Source of the DNA: Streptomyces drozdowiczii
GTDB taxonomy: Bacteria > Actinomycetota > Actinomycetes > Streptomycetales > Streptomycetaceae
Direction: 5' to 3'
NCBI RefSeq assembly: GCF_026167665.1
Contig: NZ_CP098740.1
Coordinates: 3,596,001-3,660,000, forward strand
DNA length: 64,000 bases
The translations under genes were made by a program, and so were the position numbers. Positions within the stretch are counted from its first letter, which is position 1; every line of letters begins with the position of its first letter. Of the stretch, positions 53,681 to 61,748 are shown in pieces. A model generated the notes under the pieces. The model ran no database searches and had not been told where the DNA came from. It saw nothing but the letters and a program-made list of their open reading frames with translations.

Positions 53681-55123
53681 TTGAGCCGCGACCGCACCCC
53701 CCGCCCCCACGACCGCTCCTCCCACTCCCGTGGCCAGAACGCCGCGGGCTCCCGCGCGGGCGGCGGCTTCCGCACCCGGGGCGCCGGCCGCTCCGCCGCC
53801 CCCGACCGCCGCTTCGGCGGGAAGGGCCGCAAGCCCGTGGCGCGGCAGGGCGAGTACGAGCTGCCGCGGACCGAGACCCCGCCGCTGCCCCCCGTCGCCG
53901 CCTTCGGCGACCTGGACCTGCCCGACGCCGTGCTGGCGGCGCTGACCGCGCAGGGCGTCACCGAGCCGTTCCCGATCCAGGCGGCGACCCTGCCGAACTC
54001 ACTGGCCGGGCGCGATGTGCTGGGCCGGGGCCGCACCGGCTCGGGCAAGACCCTCGCCTTCGGCCTCGCGGTGCTGGCGCGCACGGCGGGGCACCGCGCG
54101 GAGGCCCGGCATCCGCGCGCCCTGATCCTGGTCCCCACCCGCGAGCTGGCCCAGCAGGTGACCGCCGCGCTGACCCCGTACGCGAAGCCGCTGCGGGTGC
54201 GCCTGGCGACCGTCGTCGGCGGGATGTCGATCGGCCGCCAGACGGCCGCGCTGCGCGGGGGCACCGAGGTCGTCGTCGCCACGCCGGGCCGCCTCCAGGA
54301 CCTCATCGAGCGCGGCGACTGCGTCCTGGACCGGGTCGAGGTGACGGTGCTGGACGAGGCGGACCAGATGGCCGACCTGGGGTTCATGCCCCAGGTGACC
54401 CAGCTGCTCAACCGGATCCCGGTGGGCGGCCAGCGCATGCTGTTCTCGGCGACCCTGGACCGGGACGTCGATCTGCTCGTCCGGCGCTATCTGAACGACC
54501 CGGTCGTCCACTCGGTGGACCCGGCCGCGGGCGCCGTGACGACGATGGAGCACCATGTGCTCCACGTACGGCCGTCCGACAAGTTCGCCGTCACGACGGA
54601 GATCGCGGCGCGCGACGGGCGGGTGCTCATGTTCCTGGACACCAAGCAGGCGGTGGACGAGCTGACGGCCCATCTCCTCGACAGCGGGGTCCGGGCGGCC
54701 GGGCTGCACGGCGGGAAGGCGCAGCCGGAGCGCAACCGCACCCTGGAGCGCTTCAAGACCGGGCACGTCACGGTCCTGGTCGCGACCAACGTCGCGGCGC
54801 GCGGCATCCACATCGACCGCCTGGACCTCGTCGTCAACGTCGATCCGCCCGCCGACCCCAAGGACTACCTGCACCGGGGCGGCCGCACCGCCCGGGCCGG
54901 CGAGTCCGGCAGCGTCGTCACGCTGGTGCTGCCCAGCCAGCGCCGCGACATGACCCGGCTGATGGCCGACGCGGGCATCACCCCGCGGATCGCGGAGGTC
55001 CGCTCCGGCGGGGAGGAGCTGAGCCGGATCACCGGCGCGCGGACCCCCTCCGGCGTCCCCGTCACCATCACCGCGCCGCCGTCCGAGCGCCGGGTCAGGC
55101 CCAGAGGGCCTCGGCGAGCGTGA
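53681..55123 (+). CDS. DEAD-box RNA helicase
   Basis: 480 residues. A Ser/Arg/Gly-rich N-terminus (1-60, RTPRPHDRSSHSRGQN and similar) precedes two RecA-like domains. Motifs: Q (PFPIQAATLP), I (GRGRTGSGKT), Ia (PTRELAQQV), II (VLDEADQM), III (SAT), IV-V (LMFLDTK), and VI (HRGGRTARAGESG). I choose TTG at 53681, with AAAAGG 6 bases upstream; in-frame alternatives lie in the unrelated upstream region. It unwinds RNA in ribosome assembly or decay, especially in the cold. The last 29 bases overlap the convergent crcB gene. Confidence 0.92.
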   Translation: MSRDRTPRPHDRSSHSRGQNAAGSRAGGGFRTRGAGRSAAPDRRFGGKGRKPVARQGEYELPRTETPPLPPVAAFGDLDLPDAVLAALTAQGVTEPFPIQAATLPNSLAGRDVLGRGRTGSGKTLAFGLAVLARTAGHRAEARHPRALILVPTRELAQQVTAALTPYAKPLRVRLATVVGGMSIGRQTAALRGGTEVVVATPGRLQDLIERGDCVLDRVEVTVLDEADQMADLGFMPQVTQLLNRIPVGGQRMLFSATLDRDVDLLVRRYLNDPVVHSVDPAAGAVTTMEHHVLHVRPSDKFAVTTEIAARDGRVLMFLDTKQAVDELTAHLLDSGVRAAGLHGGKAQPERNRTLERFKTGHVTVLVATNVAARGIHIDRLDLVVNVDPPADPKDYLHRGGRTARAGESGSVVTLVLPSQRRDMTRLMADAGITPRIAEVRSGGEELSRITGARTPSGVPVTITAPPSERRVRPRGPRRA

Positions 55124-55469
55124 CGCCCGCGAAGGCCGCGCCGAGGCCCGCGACGACGCTCACCACGACGTTGGCCGCCGCGTAGAACCCGGCCCCGTCC
55201 TCCGCCAGCCGCAGCGTCTCGTAGCTGAACGTGGAGTACGTGGTCAGCGCCCCGCACAGCCCGGTCCCGAGCAGCAGCTGAAGATGCGAGGAGGCCGCCC
55301 CGGCCGCCACCGCGCCGGTCAGCGTGCCCAGGATCAGGCAGCCGGTCACGTTGACGGTGAACGTCCCCCACGGGAAGAGCGTGTCGTGGCGGGACTGCAC
55401 CGCCCGGTCGGTCAGGTAGCGCATCGGGGCGCCGACCGCCGCCCCGGCGATCACGAGCAGCCAGTTCAC
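55095..55469 (-). CDS. crcB: Fluoride exporter CrcB/FluC
   Basis: 124 residues from a GTG, with four TM segments. Motifs [29 protein letters not shown] and [14 protein letters not shown] (the Fluc TTYSTFS signature) are present. FluC channels are dual-topology dimers that expel F-. The start overlaps the DUF190 stop (GTGA), so it is the third gene of the crcB-DUF190-crcB operon. Being one of two non-identical copies, it may form a heterodimer. Confidence 0.94.
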   Translation of the reverse strand: MNWLLVIAGAAVGAPMRYLTDRAVQSRHDTLFPWGTFTVNVTGCLILGTLTGAVAAGAASSHLQLLLGTGLCGALTTYSTFSYETLRLAEDGAGFYAAANVVVSVVAGLGAAFAGVTLAEALWA

Positions 55470-55819
55470 TCCTGCTCCCCCTGTATCCCCGGGCTCCGTA
55501 CGATCTCGCAGGCGTCCAGCGTCACCGGGCAGCCATGGGTCAGCTCCGCGATCTCCGGCAGAAAGGCCCGTACCGCCTCCTCCGCGTCCACGATCACCAC
55601 CGCCACCGGCAGGTCCTCGCTCAGGGACAGCAGCCGCTGGGTGTGGATCATCGAGGAGGCGCCGAAGCCCTCGATGCCCCGGAAGACGCTGGCGCCGGAG
55701 AGCCCGGCGGCGTGCGCCCGGTGCACGATCTCCGTGTAGACGGGCCGGTGGTGCCAGCTGTCGGACTCGCCGACCAGCACGGTCAGCCGCAGCCCCGGTT
55801 CGGTCACGGGTGTCGTCAT
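55466..55819 (-). CDS. DUF190-domain protein between two crcB genes
   Basis: 117 residues, no [84 protein letters not shown] covers the entire DUF190 (PII-like/CutA-like) ferredoxin-like fold, typically found with crcB. It may sense or regulate fluoride transport. ATGA overlaps on both sides with crcB genes show a tightly coupled operon. Confidence 0.9.
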   Translation of the reverse strand: MTTPVTEPGLRLTVLVGESDSWHHRPVYTEIVHRAHAAGLSGASVFRGIEGFGASSMIHTQRLLSLSEDLPVAVVIVDAEEAVRAFLPEIAELTHGCPVTLDACEIVRSPGIQGEQE

Positions 55820-56235
55820 GCCTGCCTCCACGCCAGTGCGCGGCGCGTCAGCCACACCGCGCTCCACACCGCCGCGAGGGCCGCGAGCAGTGTCACTCCG
55901 AGATAGACCAGTCCGGTGCCGGCCCGGCCCTTGGACACGAGTTGTTCGATATCGACCGCGTACGTCGAGAAGGTGGTGAACCCGCCGAGGAGCCCGGTCC
56001 CGAAGAACGGTCTCACCAGCCGGTGTGCCGCCCAGACCTCGCTGATCACCACCATGAACACGCCGATGACCGCGCAGCCGGTCACGTTGACGACGAGGGT
56101 CGTCCAGGGGAAGCCGCCGGCCGCGGTGGGCCACAGCAGCCCGGCGCCGTAGCGGGCGCAGGCACCGGTCGCGCCGCCGAGCGCGACCACGGCGACGACC
56201 GCGGTCTGCGGGTTCTTCGTGAGGATGCCGGGCAT
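55816..56235 (-). CDS. crcB: Fluoride exporter CrcB/FluC, second copy
   Basis: 139 residues from ATG at 56235, with GGAGA upstream. Motifs: [34 protein letters not shown], and [21 protein letters not shown], the FTTFSTY Fluc signature. It is first in the operon. No fluoride riboswitch is evident in the 267 bases before it. Confidence 0.93.
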   Translation of the reverse strand: MPGILTKNPQTAVVAVVALGGATGACARYGAGLLWPTAAGGFPWTTLVVNVTGCAVIGVFMVVISEVWAAHRLVRPFFGTGLLGGFTTFSTYAVDIEQLVSKGRAGTGLVYLGVTLLAALAAVWSAVWLTRRALAWRQA

Positions 56236-56502
56236 ACGTCTCCTACCTGCCGGGGCGCCCGCCGGATACGGGCGCGCGTCTGCGCAAGTAGGGACCGTTG
56301 GCGGGCGTTTCACCGTCCGCGGTTCGGGTACGGCGGGCCCCACCGCCGCGCGGGGACCGGCGCACCGGTCCGCTGCTTCCCCCAGGATATCGCCGGAGCG
56401 GCCCCGTCCGGACGCGGCCCGGGGCTATTCCCCACCCGGGCCGATTTCACCCGATCGGCCACCTCATCTGCGGGCCGGGCGGGATAGCCGCAGGGTGGAG
56501 CC

Positions 56503-57279
56503 ATGTGGCCCCACCGAATATGGCTGGGTGCCGCGGTCCTCCCGCTGGCTCTGCTGGTGCCGCGGGACGCCCCGGTGCCCCACATCCTGGCCGAGCCGCC
56601 CGCCGCCCCGCGCACCCGGGCGGTGGCCGCGCCGCAGCCCGTGATCGTCAGCAGGACGGCCTGGCACGCGGACGAGTCCATCGTCCGGGAACGTGCCGCC
56701 TACACGGGCGCCGTCCGCGCGGTCTTCGTCCACCACACGGGCGAGACGAACGACTACGACTGCGCCGAGGCGCCCGAGCTGATCCGGAACGTCGAGGAGG
56801 CCCACATCAAGGGCCGCGGCTGGGACGACATCGGCTACAACTTCCTGGTCGACCGGTGCGGCACGATCTACGAGGGCCGGGCCGGCGGCATCACGCGCTC
56901 GGTGCGCGGCGCCCACACCACCGGCTTCAACGCCGACAGCGTGGGCATCGCGGTCCTCGGCGACTACCGCGACGGCGAGAAGGTCCCGGCCCCCGTGGTC
57001 CGGGCGCTGGCCTCGATCGCGGCCTGGAAGCTGCGCCCCGGCGAGGACCCGCGCGGCAAGGTGAAGCTGCGCTCGACCAACGACGCCAGCCGCTACCCCA
57101 AGGGCGAGGTGGCCGTGCTGAACGTCATCTCCGGCCACCGCGACACCTACCAGACGAGCTGCCCCGGCCAGGCGCTGTACGACGAGCTGCCAGAGATCCG
57201 GTCCATGGCGGCGGCCATGCGCACGGCGGCCGAGCGCGAGGGGGAGGCGAACACGGAGGACGCGGGCAATACGCACTAG
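56503..57279 (+). CDS. Secreted PGRP-type N-acetylmuramoyl-L-alanine amidase
   Basis: 258 residues with an N-terminal signal peptide (MWPHRIWLGAAVLPLALLVPRDA). The amidase-2/PGRP domain (about 45-225) has VSRTAWHADES, AVFVHHTGETN (His ligand), GWDDIGYNFLVDRCGTIYEGRAGG, VRGAHTTGFNADSVGIAVLGDY, and VISGHRDTYQTSCPGQALYDELP (His and Cys ligands), all the zinc-binding elements. It cleaves the amide between MurNAc and the peptide outside the membrane, in wall turnover. No cell-wall binding repeats. Confidence 0.92.
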   Translation: MWPHRIWLGAAVLPLALLVPRDAPVPHILAEPPAAPRTRAVAAPQPVIVSRTAWHADESIVRERAAYTGAVRAVFVHHTGETNDYDCAEAPELIRNVEEAHIKGRGWDDIGYNFLVDRCGTIYEGRAGGITRSVRGAHTTGFNADSVGIAVLGDYRDGEKVPAPVVRALASIAAWKLRPGEDPRGKVKLRSTNDASRYPKGEVAVLNVISGHRDTYQTSCPGQALYDELPEIRSMAAAMRTAAEREGEANTEDAGNTH

Positions 57280-57319
57280 TGCATAAACTGTTTGACGCTA
57301 GTGCGTACGAGGGTAGGCT
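57270..57319 (+). promoter_or_regulatory. Leaderless GNAT promoter with overlapping palindromic operator
   Basis: TTGACG (57292-57297) and TAGGCT (57314-57319) are spaced by 16 bases, and transcription would begin at the GNAT ATG (57326). TACGCACTAG (57270-57279) and CTAGTGCGTA (57298-57307) are a perfect 10-bp inverted repeat around the -35. GCACTAGTGC (57273-57282) is a palindrome in itself. The arrangement suits repression of this promoter. Confidence 0.6.
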
Positions 57320-57325
57320 GAGGGC

Positions 57326-57910
57326 ATGACCGCCACGCGCCCCCTCCCCGTGACCCTGACCGGCCGCCATGTCCGCGTCGAACCGCTCGCCACCGCCCAC
57401 CTGGACGACCTCTTCGCCGCCGGCGGGGACGACGACGAGGTCTGGCGCTGGCTCGGCGGCCCGGTGCCCCGCACCCGCCAGGACATGGAGGCCGCGCTCG
57501 CCGCCATGCTCGCCAACGCCTCGTACGTCCCGTTCGCCGTCGTCCACCGGGCCACCGGGCGGGCCATCGGCTGGACGTCCTTCCTCGACATCGACGTGGA
57601 GCACGAGCGCCTGGAGATCGGCTCGACCTGGTACGGCCGCGCGTACTGGCGGACCGCCGTCAACACGGAGACCAAGCTGCTCCTGCTCACCCACGCCTTC
57701 GAGGACCTGGGCATGGGCCGCGTCCAGCTGAAGACCGACCACCTCAACGAGCGCTCCCAGAAGGCGATAGCCCGCCTCGGCGCCCGCCACGAGGGCGTCC
57801 TGCGCCGCCACCGCCGCCGCCCGGACGGGAGTTGGCGCGACACGGTGTACTTCTCGCTGCTCGCGGACGAGTGGCCGGAGGCGAAGGCGCGCCTGGCGGA
57901 ACGGCTCTGA
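57326..57910 (+). CDS. GNAT-family N-acetyltransferase
   Basis: 194 residues, RimJ/RimL-like. PLPVTLTGRHVRVEPLATAHLDDLFAAGG starts the fold, and RVQLKTDHLNERSQKAIARLGARHEGVLRRHRRRPDGSWRDTVYFSLLADEW is the typical C-terminal half, in which the Q/R-x-x-G-x-A acetyl-CoA site is weak but present. Substrate (protein N-terminus or small molecule) unknown. The mRNA appears leaderless. It converges on the DUF4267 gene with a 7-base gap. Confidence 0.9.
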   Translation: MTATRPLPVTLTGRHVRVEPLATAHLDDLFAAGGDDDEVWRWLGGPVPRTRQDMEAALAAMLANASYVPFAVVHRATGRAIGWTSFLDIDVEHERLEIGSTWYGRAYWRTAVNTETKLLLLTHAFEDLGMGRVQLKTDHLNERSQKAIARLGARHEGVLRRHRRRPDGSWRDTVYFSLLADEWPEAKARLAERL

Positions 57911-57917
57911 CGGCCAG

Positions 57918-58334
57918 TCAGGCGGGGTGCGGGACCGGGGCGGTGCGCGCCGGGCTTGTCTCGCGAAGCACCAGTACCCCGGTGGCCGCGATGAACGCGC
58001 TGGTCAGTCCATGGATGCCGAACGCGGCGGAGAGCGGTCCGCCGTGGGCCAGCACATTGATCATGTCGCCGAACGGGGCGACCGCCTCCATCAGCAGGAC
58101 CAGTCCCAGGGCGCGGCGGTGGCCCGTGATCAGCAGGACGCCGATGACCAGACCCATGGCCAGCTCCCGGGTGCCCTTCATGATCAGGAACCCGTCCCCG
58201 TTTCCGGAGGGCCAGGTGGGCAGGCCGACCCCGTGCGTGGACGCCTCGGGGGCCAGGACGAAGGTCAGCCCGAGGTAGAGGACGAACAGCGTGCAGACGG
58301 TGATCAAGGCGGTGTTGACGTTCTTCAGTGACAT
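57918..58334 (-). CDS. DUF4267-type four-TM membrane protein
   Basis: 138 residues from ATG at 58334 (GGAGA about 6 bases upstream); the ATG at 58370, which overlaps the VOC stop by ATGA, is also possible. Four TM segments: ALITVCTLFVLYLGLTFVLAP, TRELAMGLVIGVLLITGHRRALGLVLL and two more, with FGDMINVLAHGG between. This is the DUF4267 family, often in TetR-controlled loci; function unknown. It is the second gene of a two-gene operon. Confidence 0.8.
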   Translation of the reverse strand: MSLKNVNTALITVCTLFVLYLGLTFVLAPEASTHGVGLPTWPSGNGDGFLIMKGTRELAMGLVIGVLLITGHRRALGLVLLMEAVAPFGDMINVLAHGGPLSAAFGIHGLTSAFIAATGVLVLRETSPARTAPVPHPA

Positions 58335-58366
58335 GGCGCTTCTCCGTCGTTCGGGTGCGGCGGTGG

Positions 58367-58756
58367 TCATCGGCGCTCGGTGTCGCCCGGCGTGAGGATC
58401 TCCATCAGGTGCCCGTCGGGGTCGCGGAAGTAGGTGCCCCGGCGGCCCGGGACCTGCCTGCTCTCGTAGATCCGCCCGGCCTCCCGGCATGCGGGGTCGG
58501 CGTAGTGGGTGATCCCGCCGTCCCGGATACGGGCGAACGCGGCGTCGAATTCCCGCTCGCCGACCATGAACGCGTAGTGGTGCGGCTCGAATCGCTCTGC
58601 CCGGTCGTAGTCCAGGGTCACCCGGTTCGACAGCCTGACCGGGGTGAAGTGCGCCAGCGGGGGATCGACGTCCAGGCCGAGGACGCCGGCCAGGAAGTGC
58701 GCCGAGACCTCCGGATCACGGGCCGGAACGATGGTGTGGTTGAGCTCCACGGACAT
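58367..58756 (-). CDS. VOC (glyoxalase-like) family protein
   Basis: 129 residues with vicinal-oxygen-chelate modules: MSVELNHTIVPARDPEVSAHFLAGVLGLDVDPP and HHYAFMVGEREFDAAFARIRDGGITHYADP ... GTYFRDPDGHLMEILTPGD. His7 (NHT), His in HHYAF and Glu in LMEIL are potential metal ligands. It lies downstream of a group of GTTGGC-type operators and is divergent from TetR, so it is likely repressed by it and induced by a reactive compound. Confidence 0.87.
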   Translation of the reverse strand: MSVELNHTIVPARDPEVSAHFLAGVLGLDVDPPLAHFTPVRLSNRVTLDYDRAERFEPHHYAFMVGEREFDAAFARIRDGGITHYADPACREAGRIYESRQVPGRRGTYFRDPDGHLMEILTPGDTERR

Positions 58757-58792
58757 GGTGGTCCCCTCTCAGGGGTGCGGTCGCGCCGCTTT

Positions 58793-58877
58793 GCCAACAG
58801 TTGTTGGCCAACGCGTGTTGGCTAACGTAGGACCCCGCTTCTGGTATGTCAACGGTTGTTGGCCTACGCTCGTTGGC
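58793..58877. promoter_or_regulatory. Four TetR operators in the divergent VOC-TetR region
   Basis: Sites with consensus GCCAAC-n4-GTTGGC: 58793-58808, 58807-58822 (overlap of 2), 58848-58863 (GTCAAC left half), 58862-58877 (GCCTAC left half, again overlapping by 2). Two pairs are each offset by 14 bp. The last site ends at the base before the TetR ATG. Confidence 0.82.
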
Positions 58878-59459
58878 ATGACCGGCACCACGGAGAACCA
58901 GCAGGGCGCGCGGCGTTCCGACGCCACCCGCGCCGCGATCCTCGCCGCGGCCCGCGCGCGGTTCGCGGCCGACGGCTATCAGAAGGCGACCATCCGGGCC
59001 ATCGCGGGGGACGCGAACATCGACCCGTCGATGGTGATGCGCTACTACGGCAACAAGGCGGGCCTGTTCGCGGCGGCCGTCGCCATCGACCCCGGACTGC
59101 CCGGCCTGCCCCTCGAACCGCACGACGAGATCGGCCGCACGCTGGTGCGCCACTTCCTCACCCTCTGGGAGGAGAACGGCGAACTGACCGCGCTGCTGCG
59201 AGTCGGCTCCACCGATCCGGCCGCCGCCGAGCGCATGCAGACCGTGCTGCGCGACCAGCTCATCCCGCTGGCCGGCCGCCTCGGCCACGGCCCCGAACAG
59301 GCCGCGACACGGGCAGCGTTGTGCGCCTCGGCGGTGCTGGGACTCGCGCTGACGCGTTACGTACTGCGCTTCCCGGCGAGCGTGGCGCTCGACCGGGACG
59401 AGATCGTGGACTGGCTCGGGGCCACCGTCCAGCGCTACCTCACCGCGCCCGAGCCCTAG
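58878..59459 (+). CDS. TetR-family transcriptional regulator
   Basis: 193 residues. Helix-turn-helix TRAAILAAARARFAADGYQKATIRAIAGDANIDPSMVMRYYGNKAGLFAAAV (about 15-65) precedes the ligand-binding helices. The ATG immediately follows an operator site, so the mRNA is probably leaderless and autorepressed. It diverges from the VOC/DUF4267 operon; ligand unknown. Confidence 0.93.
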   Translation: MTGTTENQQGARRSDATRAAILAAARARFAADGYQKATIRAIAGDANIDPSMVMRYYGNKAGLFAAAVAIDPGLPGLPLEPHDEIGRTLVRHFLTLWEENGELTALLRVGSTDPAAAERMQTVLRDQLIPLAGRLGHGPEQAATRAALCASAVLGLALTRYVLRFPASVALDRDEIVDWLGATVQRYLTAPEP

Positions 59460-59473
59460 GGCCTGTCCGGGCC

Positions 59474-59497
59474 GGGGTCCACCGACCGGTGGACCCC
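59474..59497 (+). terminator. Hairpin terminator after the TetR gene
   Basis: GGGGTCCACCG (59474-59484) pairs with CGGTGGACCCC (59487-59497), 2-base loop, 14 bases past the stop. Confidence 0.7.
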
Positions 59498-59544
59498 CGG
59501 TTCCACCGGTCGAGGCTGCCGGGCGCACCCCCCTCCCAAACAGC

Positions 59545-61743
59545 ATGGAGGGCATGAGACTTCGACCCGTACACATGGCCCGGTGGAGCGCCCGGCACCC
59601 CTGGCGCGCGATCACCGGATGGTTCCTCTTCGTCCTGCTCTGCCTCGGAGCCGGCATCGCGGCGGGCTCCAACGCCGCCACCACCAAGGACTTCTGGGTC
59701 GGCGAGGCCGGTCACGCCGAGTCGATGGCCACCGACGCCGGCCTCCAGCGCCGCCCCACCGAACACATCCTGATCCGCTCCGCCTCCGGCCCCCTGGACA
59801 CCGCCCGCGCGAACGAGGCCGCCCGCCAACTCACCGCCCGCATGCGGGCCCTGGACGAGGTACGCGCGGTGGAGGCGCCGGTCCCCTCCGCGGACGGCAC
59901 CGCCCTGCGGGTCAGCGTCGTCATGCAGGGCGCCGAGCTGGACGGCAAGAAGAACGTCGTCCCGCTCCTCGCGGAGACCGCCGAGGTGGCCGACGCCCAC
60001 CCCGAACTCGTCGTCGAGGAGACCGGCTCTCCGGCCATCAGCAAGGGCGTCAACGACCAGCGCGGCGACGACCTCGCGCTCTCCGAACGGCTCTCCCTGC
60101 CGGTCACGCTCGTCATCCTGCTGGCCGTCTTCGGCTCGGTCGTCATGGCCGGGGTGCCGCTGCTGCTGGCGCTCTCCTCCATCGCCGCGACGATGGGCCT
60201 GTCCATGCTGGCCTCGCACCTGCTGCCCGACCCGGGCGTCGGCACCAACATGATCCTGCTCATGGGCCTCGCGGTCGGCGTCGACTACACCCTCTTCTAC
60301 CTCAAGCGCGAACGCGAGGAACGGGCCCGCGCGGGCGGCCGCCTCGGCCCCGAGGCCCTGGTGGAGCTGGCGGCGGCGACCGCCGGCCGGGCCGTGGTGG
60401 TCTCCGGGCTCGCGGTGATCGTCTGCACCGCGACCCTCTACCTCGCCACGGACGTCATCTTCTCCTCGCTGGCCACCGGCACGATCCTGGTCGTCGCCGT
60501 GGCCGTGCTCAGCTCGCTCACCGTGCTCCCCGCCCTGCTGGTCAAGCTGGGCCACCGCGCCGAACGCCGCGCCGCCCGGAAGGCCGCCCGCCGGGCGAAG
60601 CGCGGTGCCCCGGTCACCACCAAGCGCCCGAAGCCCGAGAACGGCCGGATCTTCACCGCCCTCCTGCGCCCCGCGCAGCGCCACCCCGTGGCCACCCTGT
60701 GCGCCTCGGTCCTGGTCATGCTCGCCATCGCCGCGCCCGCCCTGGGCCTCAAGCTCGTCGACCCCGGCAAGGACACCTTCTCCCGCTCGATCCCGGCCAT
60801 GCAGGTGTACGACCGGCTGACTGCGGCCTACCCCGAACTCCTCGTGAAACACGAGGTGGTGACCCGTACGAGCCCCGACCGGGCGCCCGAGGCCAGGGCG
60901 GCGCTGACCGAGCTCGGGCGGCGCGCCCAGGCCGACCCGCTCTTCGCCCGCACCGGGAAGCCCGTCCTGCGCACCTCCGCCGACGGCCGGGTCACCGTGC
61001 TCGAACTCGCCGTCCCGCACCCCGCGCCCTCCGACGAGGCCATCGCGTCCCTGGACCACCTGCGCGACCGCTACATCCCCGCCACCGTCGGCAAGCTGGC
61101 CGGCGCCGACACGGCGGTCAGCGGTGACGTGGCACGCGGACAGGACTACGTGCACCACGAACGCGGCAAACTGCCGCTGGTGATCGGCTTCCTGCTGCTG
61201 TTCACCTTCGTCACGACCGCGGTCGCCTTCCGCTCGGCGGCCATCGGCCTGATCGGCGTCGTCCTCAACCTGCTCTCGGCAGCCGCCGCGCTCGGCGCGC
61301 TCGTCCTCGTCTTCCAGGGCACCTGGGCCGAAGGACTGCTGGACTTCGACTCGCTCGGCGCCATCGCCTCCCGCGTCCCGCTCTTCCTCTTCGTGCTGCT
61401 CTTCGGCCTCTCGATGGACTACCAGGTCTTCGTCGTCAGCCGGATCAAGGAGGCCATGGACCACGGCATGACGGCCCGGGAGGCCGTCCTCGAAGGCATC
61501 GCCCGCTCGGCGAAGGTCGTCACGAGCGCCGCCCTCGTCATGGTCACGATCTTCGCGGCCTTCGTCTTCCTGCACCTCACGGAGATGAAGCAGATGGGCT
61601 TCTGCCTCGCGGTCGCGGTCCTGCTGGACGCCGTGGTGATCCGGATGATGATCCTGCCGTCGCTCCTGCTGCTCCTCGGCGAACGCGCCTGGCCCCGGAA
61701 GCGCCAAGCCACAGTCGCCGCCGAACCCCTCCCCGTAGGCTGA
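59545..61743 (+). CDS. MMPL-family membrane transporter
   Basis: 732 residues; ATG at 59554 is an alternative start. Twelve TMs in two halves: TM1 near 18-38, TMs 2-6 near 185-335, then TM7 near 390-410 and TMs 8-12 near 545-715. The RND/MMPL motif GLAVGVDYTLFYLKREREER and its counterpart FGLSMDYQVFVVSRIKEAMDHG, each with the membrane Asp-Tyr proton-relay pair, are present. Such proteins move lipids or hydrophobic compounds across the membrane. It stands just before the NarL-type two-component pair; a functional link is possible. Confidence 0.92.
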   Translation: MEGMRLRPVHMARWSARHPWRAITGWFLFVLLCLGAGIAAGSNAATTKDFWVGEAGHAESMATDAGLQRRPTEHILIRSASGPLDTARANEAARQLTARMRALDEVRAVEAPVPSADGTALRVSVVMQGAELDGKKNVVPLLAETAEVADAHPELVVEETGSPAISKGVNDQRGDDLALSERLSLPVTLVILLAVFGSVVMAGVPLLLALSSIAATMGLSMLASHLLPDPGVGTNMILLMGLAVGVDYTLFYLKREREERARAGGRLGPEALVELAAATAGRAVVVSGLAVIVCTATLYLATDVIFSSLATGTILVVAVAVLSSLTVLPALLVKLGHRAERRAARKAARRAKRGAPVTTKRPKPENGRIFTALLRPAQRHPVATLCASVLVMLAIAAPALGLKLVDPGKDTFSRSIPAMQVYDRLTAAYPELLVKHEVVTRTSPDRAPEARAALTELGRRAQADPLFARTGKPVLRTSADGRVTVLELAVPHPAPSDEAIASLDHLRDRYIPATVGKLAGADTAVSGDVARGQDYVHHERGKLPLVIGFLLLFTFVTTAVAFRSAAIGLIGVVLNLLSAAAALGALVLVFQGTWAEGLLDFDSLGAIASRVPLFLFVLLFGLSMDYQVFVVSRIKEAMDHGMTAREAVLEGIARSAKVVTSAALVMVTIFAAFVFLHLTEMKQMGFCLAVAVLLDAVVIRMMILPSLLLLLGERAWPRKRQATVAAEPLPVG

Positions 61744-61748
61744 CGGAC

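Noticed and set aside
53681..53681. A much earlier helicase start far upstream in the same frame
   Set aside because: The upstream extension has no helicase-family character and crosses the antisense XRE cluster. TTG with AAAAGG in front is better.
56236..56502. Possible fluoride riboswitch before the first crcB gene
   Set aside because: I could not find the conserved GATGG and CTGATGA elements on the minus strand. A covariance-model run would settle it.
60845..60861. CTCGTGAAACACGAG as a fourth parS
   Set aside because: It resembles parS only in GTGAAAC, lacks GTTTCACG, and lies within the MMPL coding sequence. It is an ordinary small inverted repeat.
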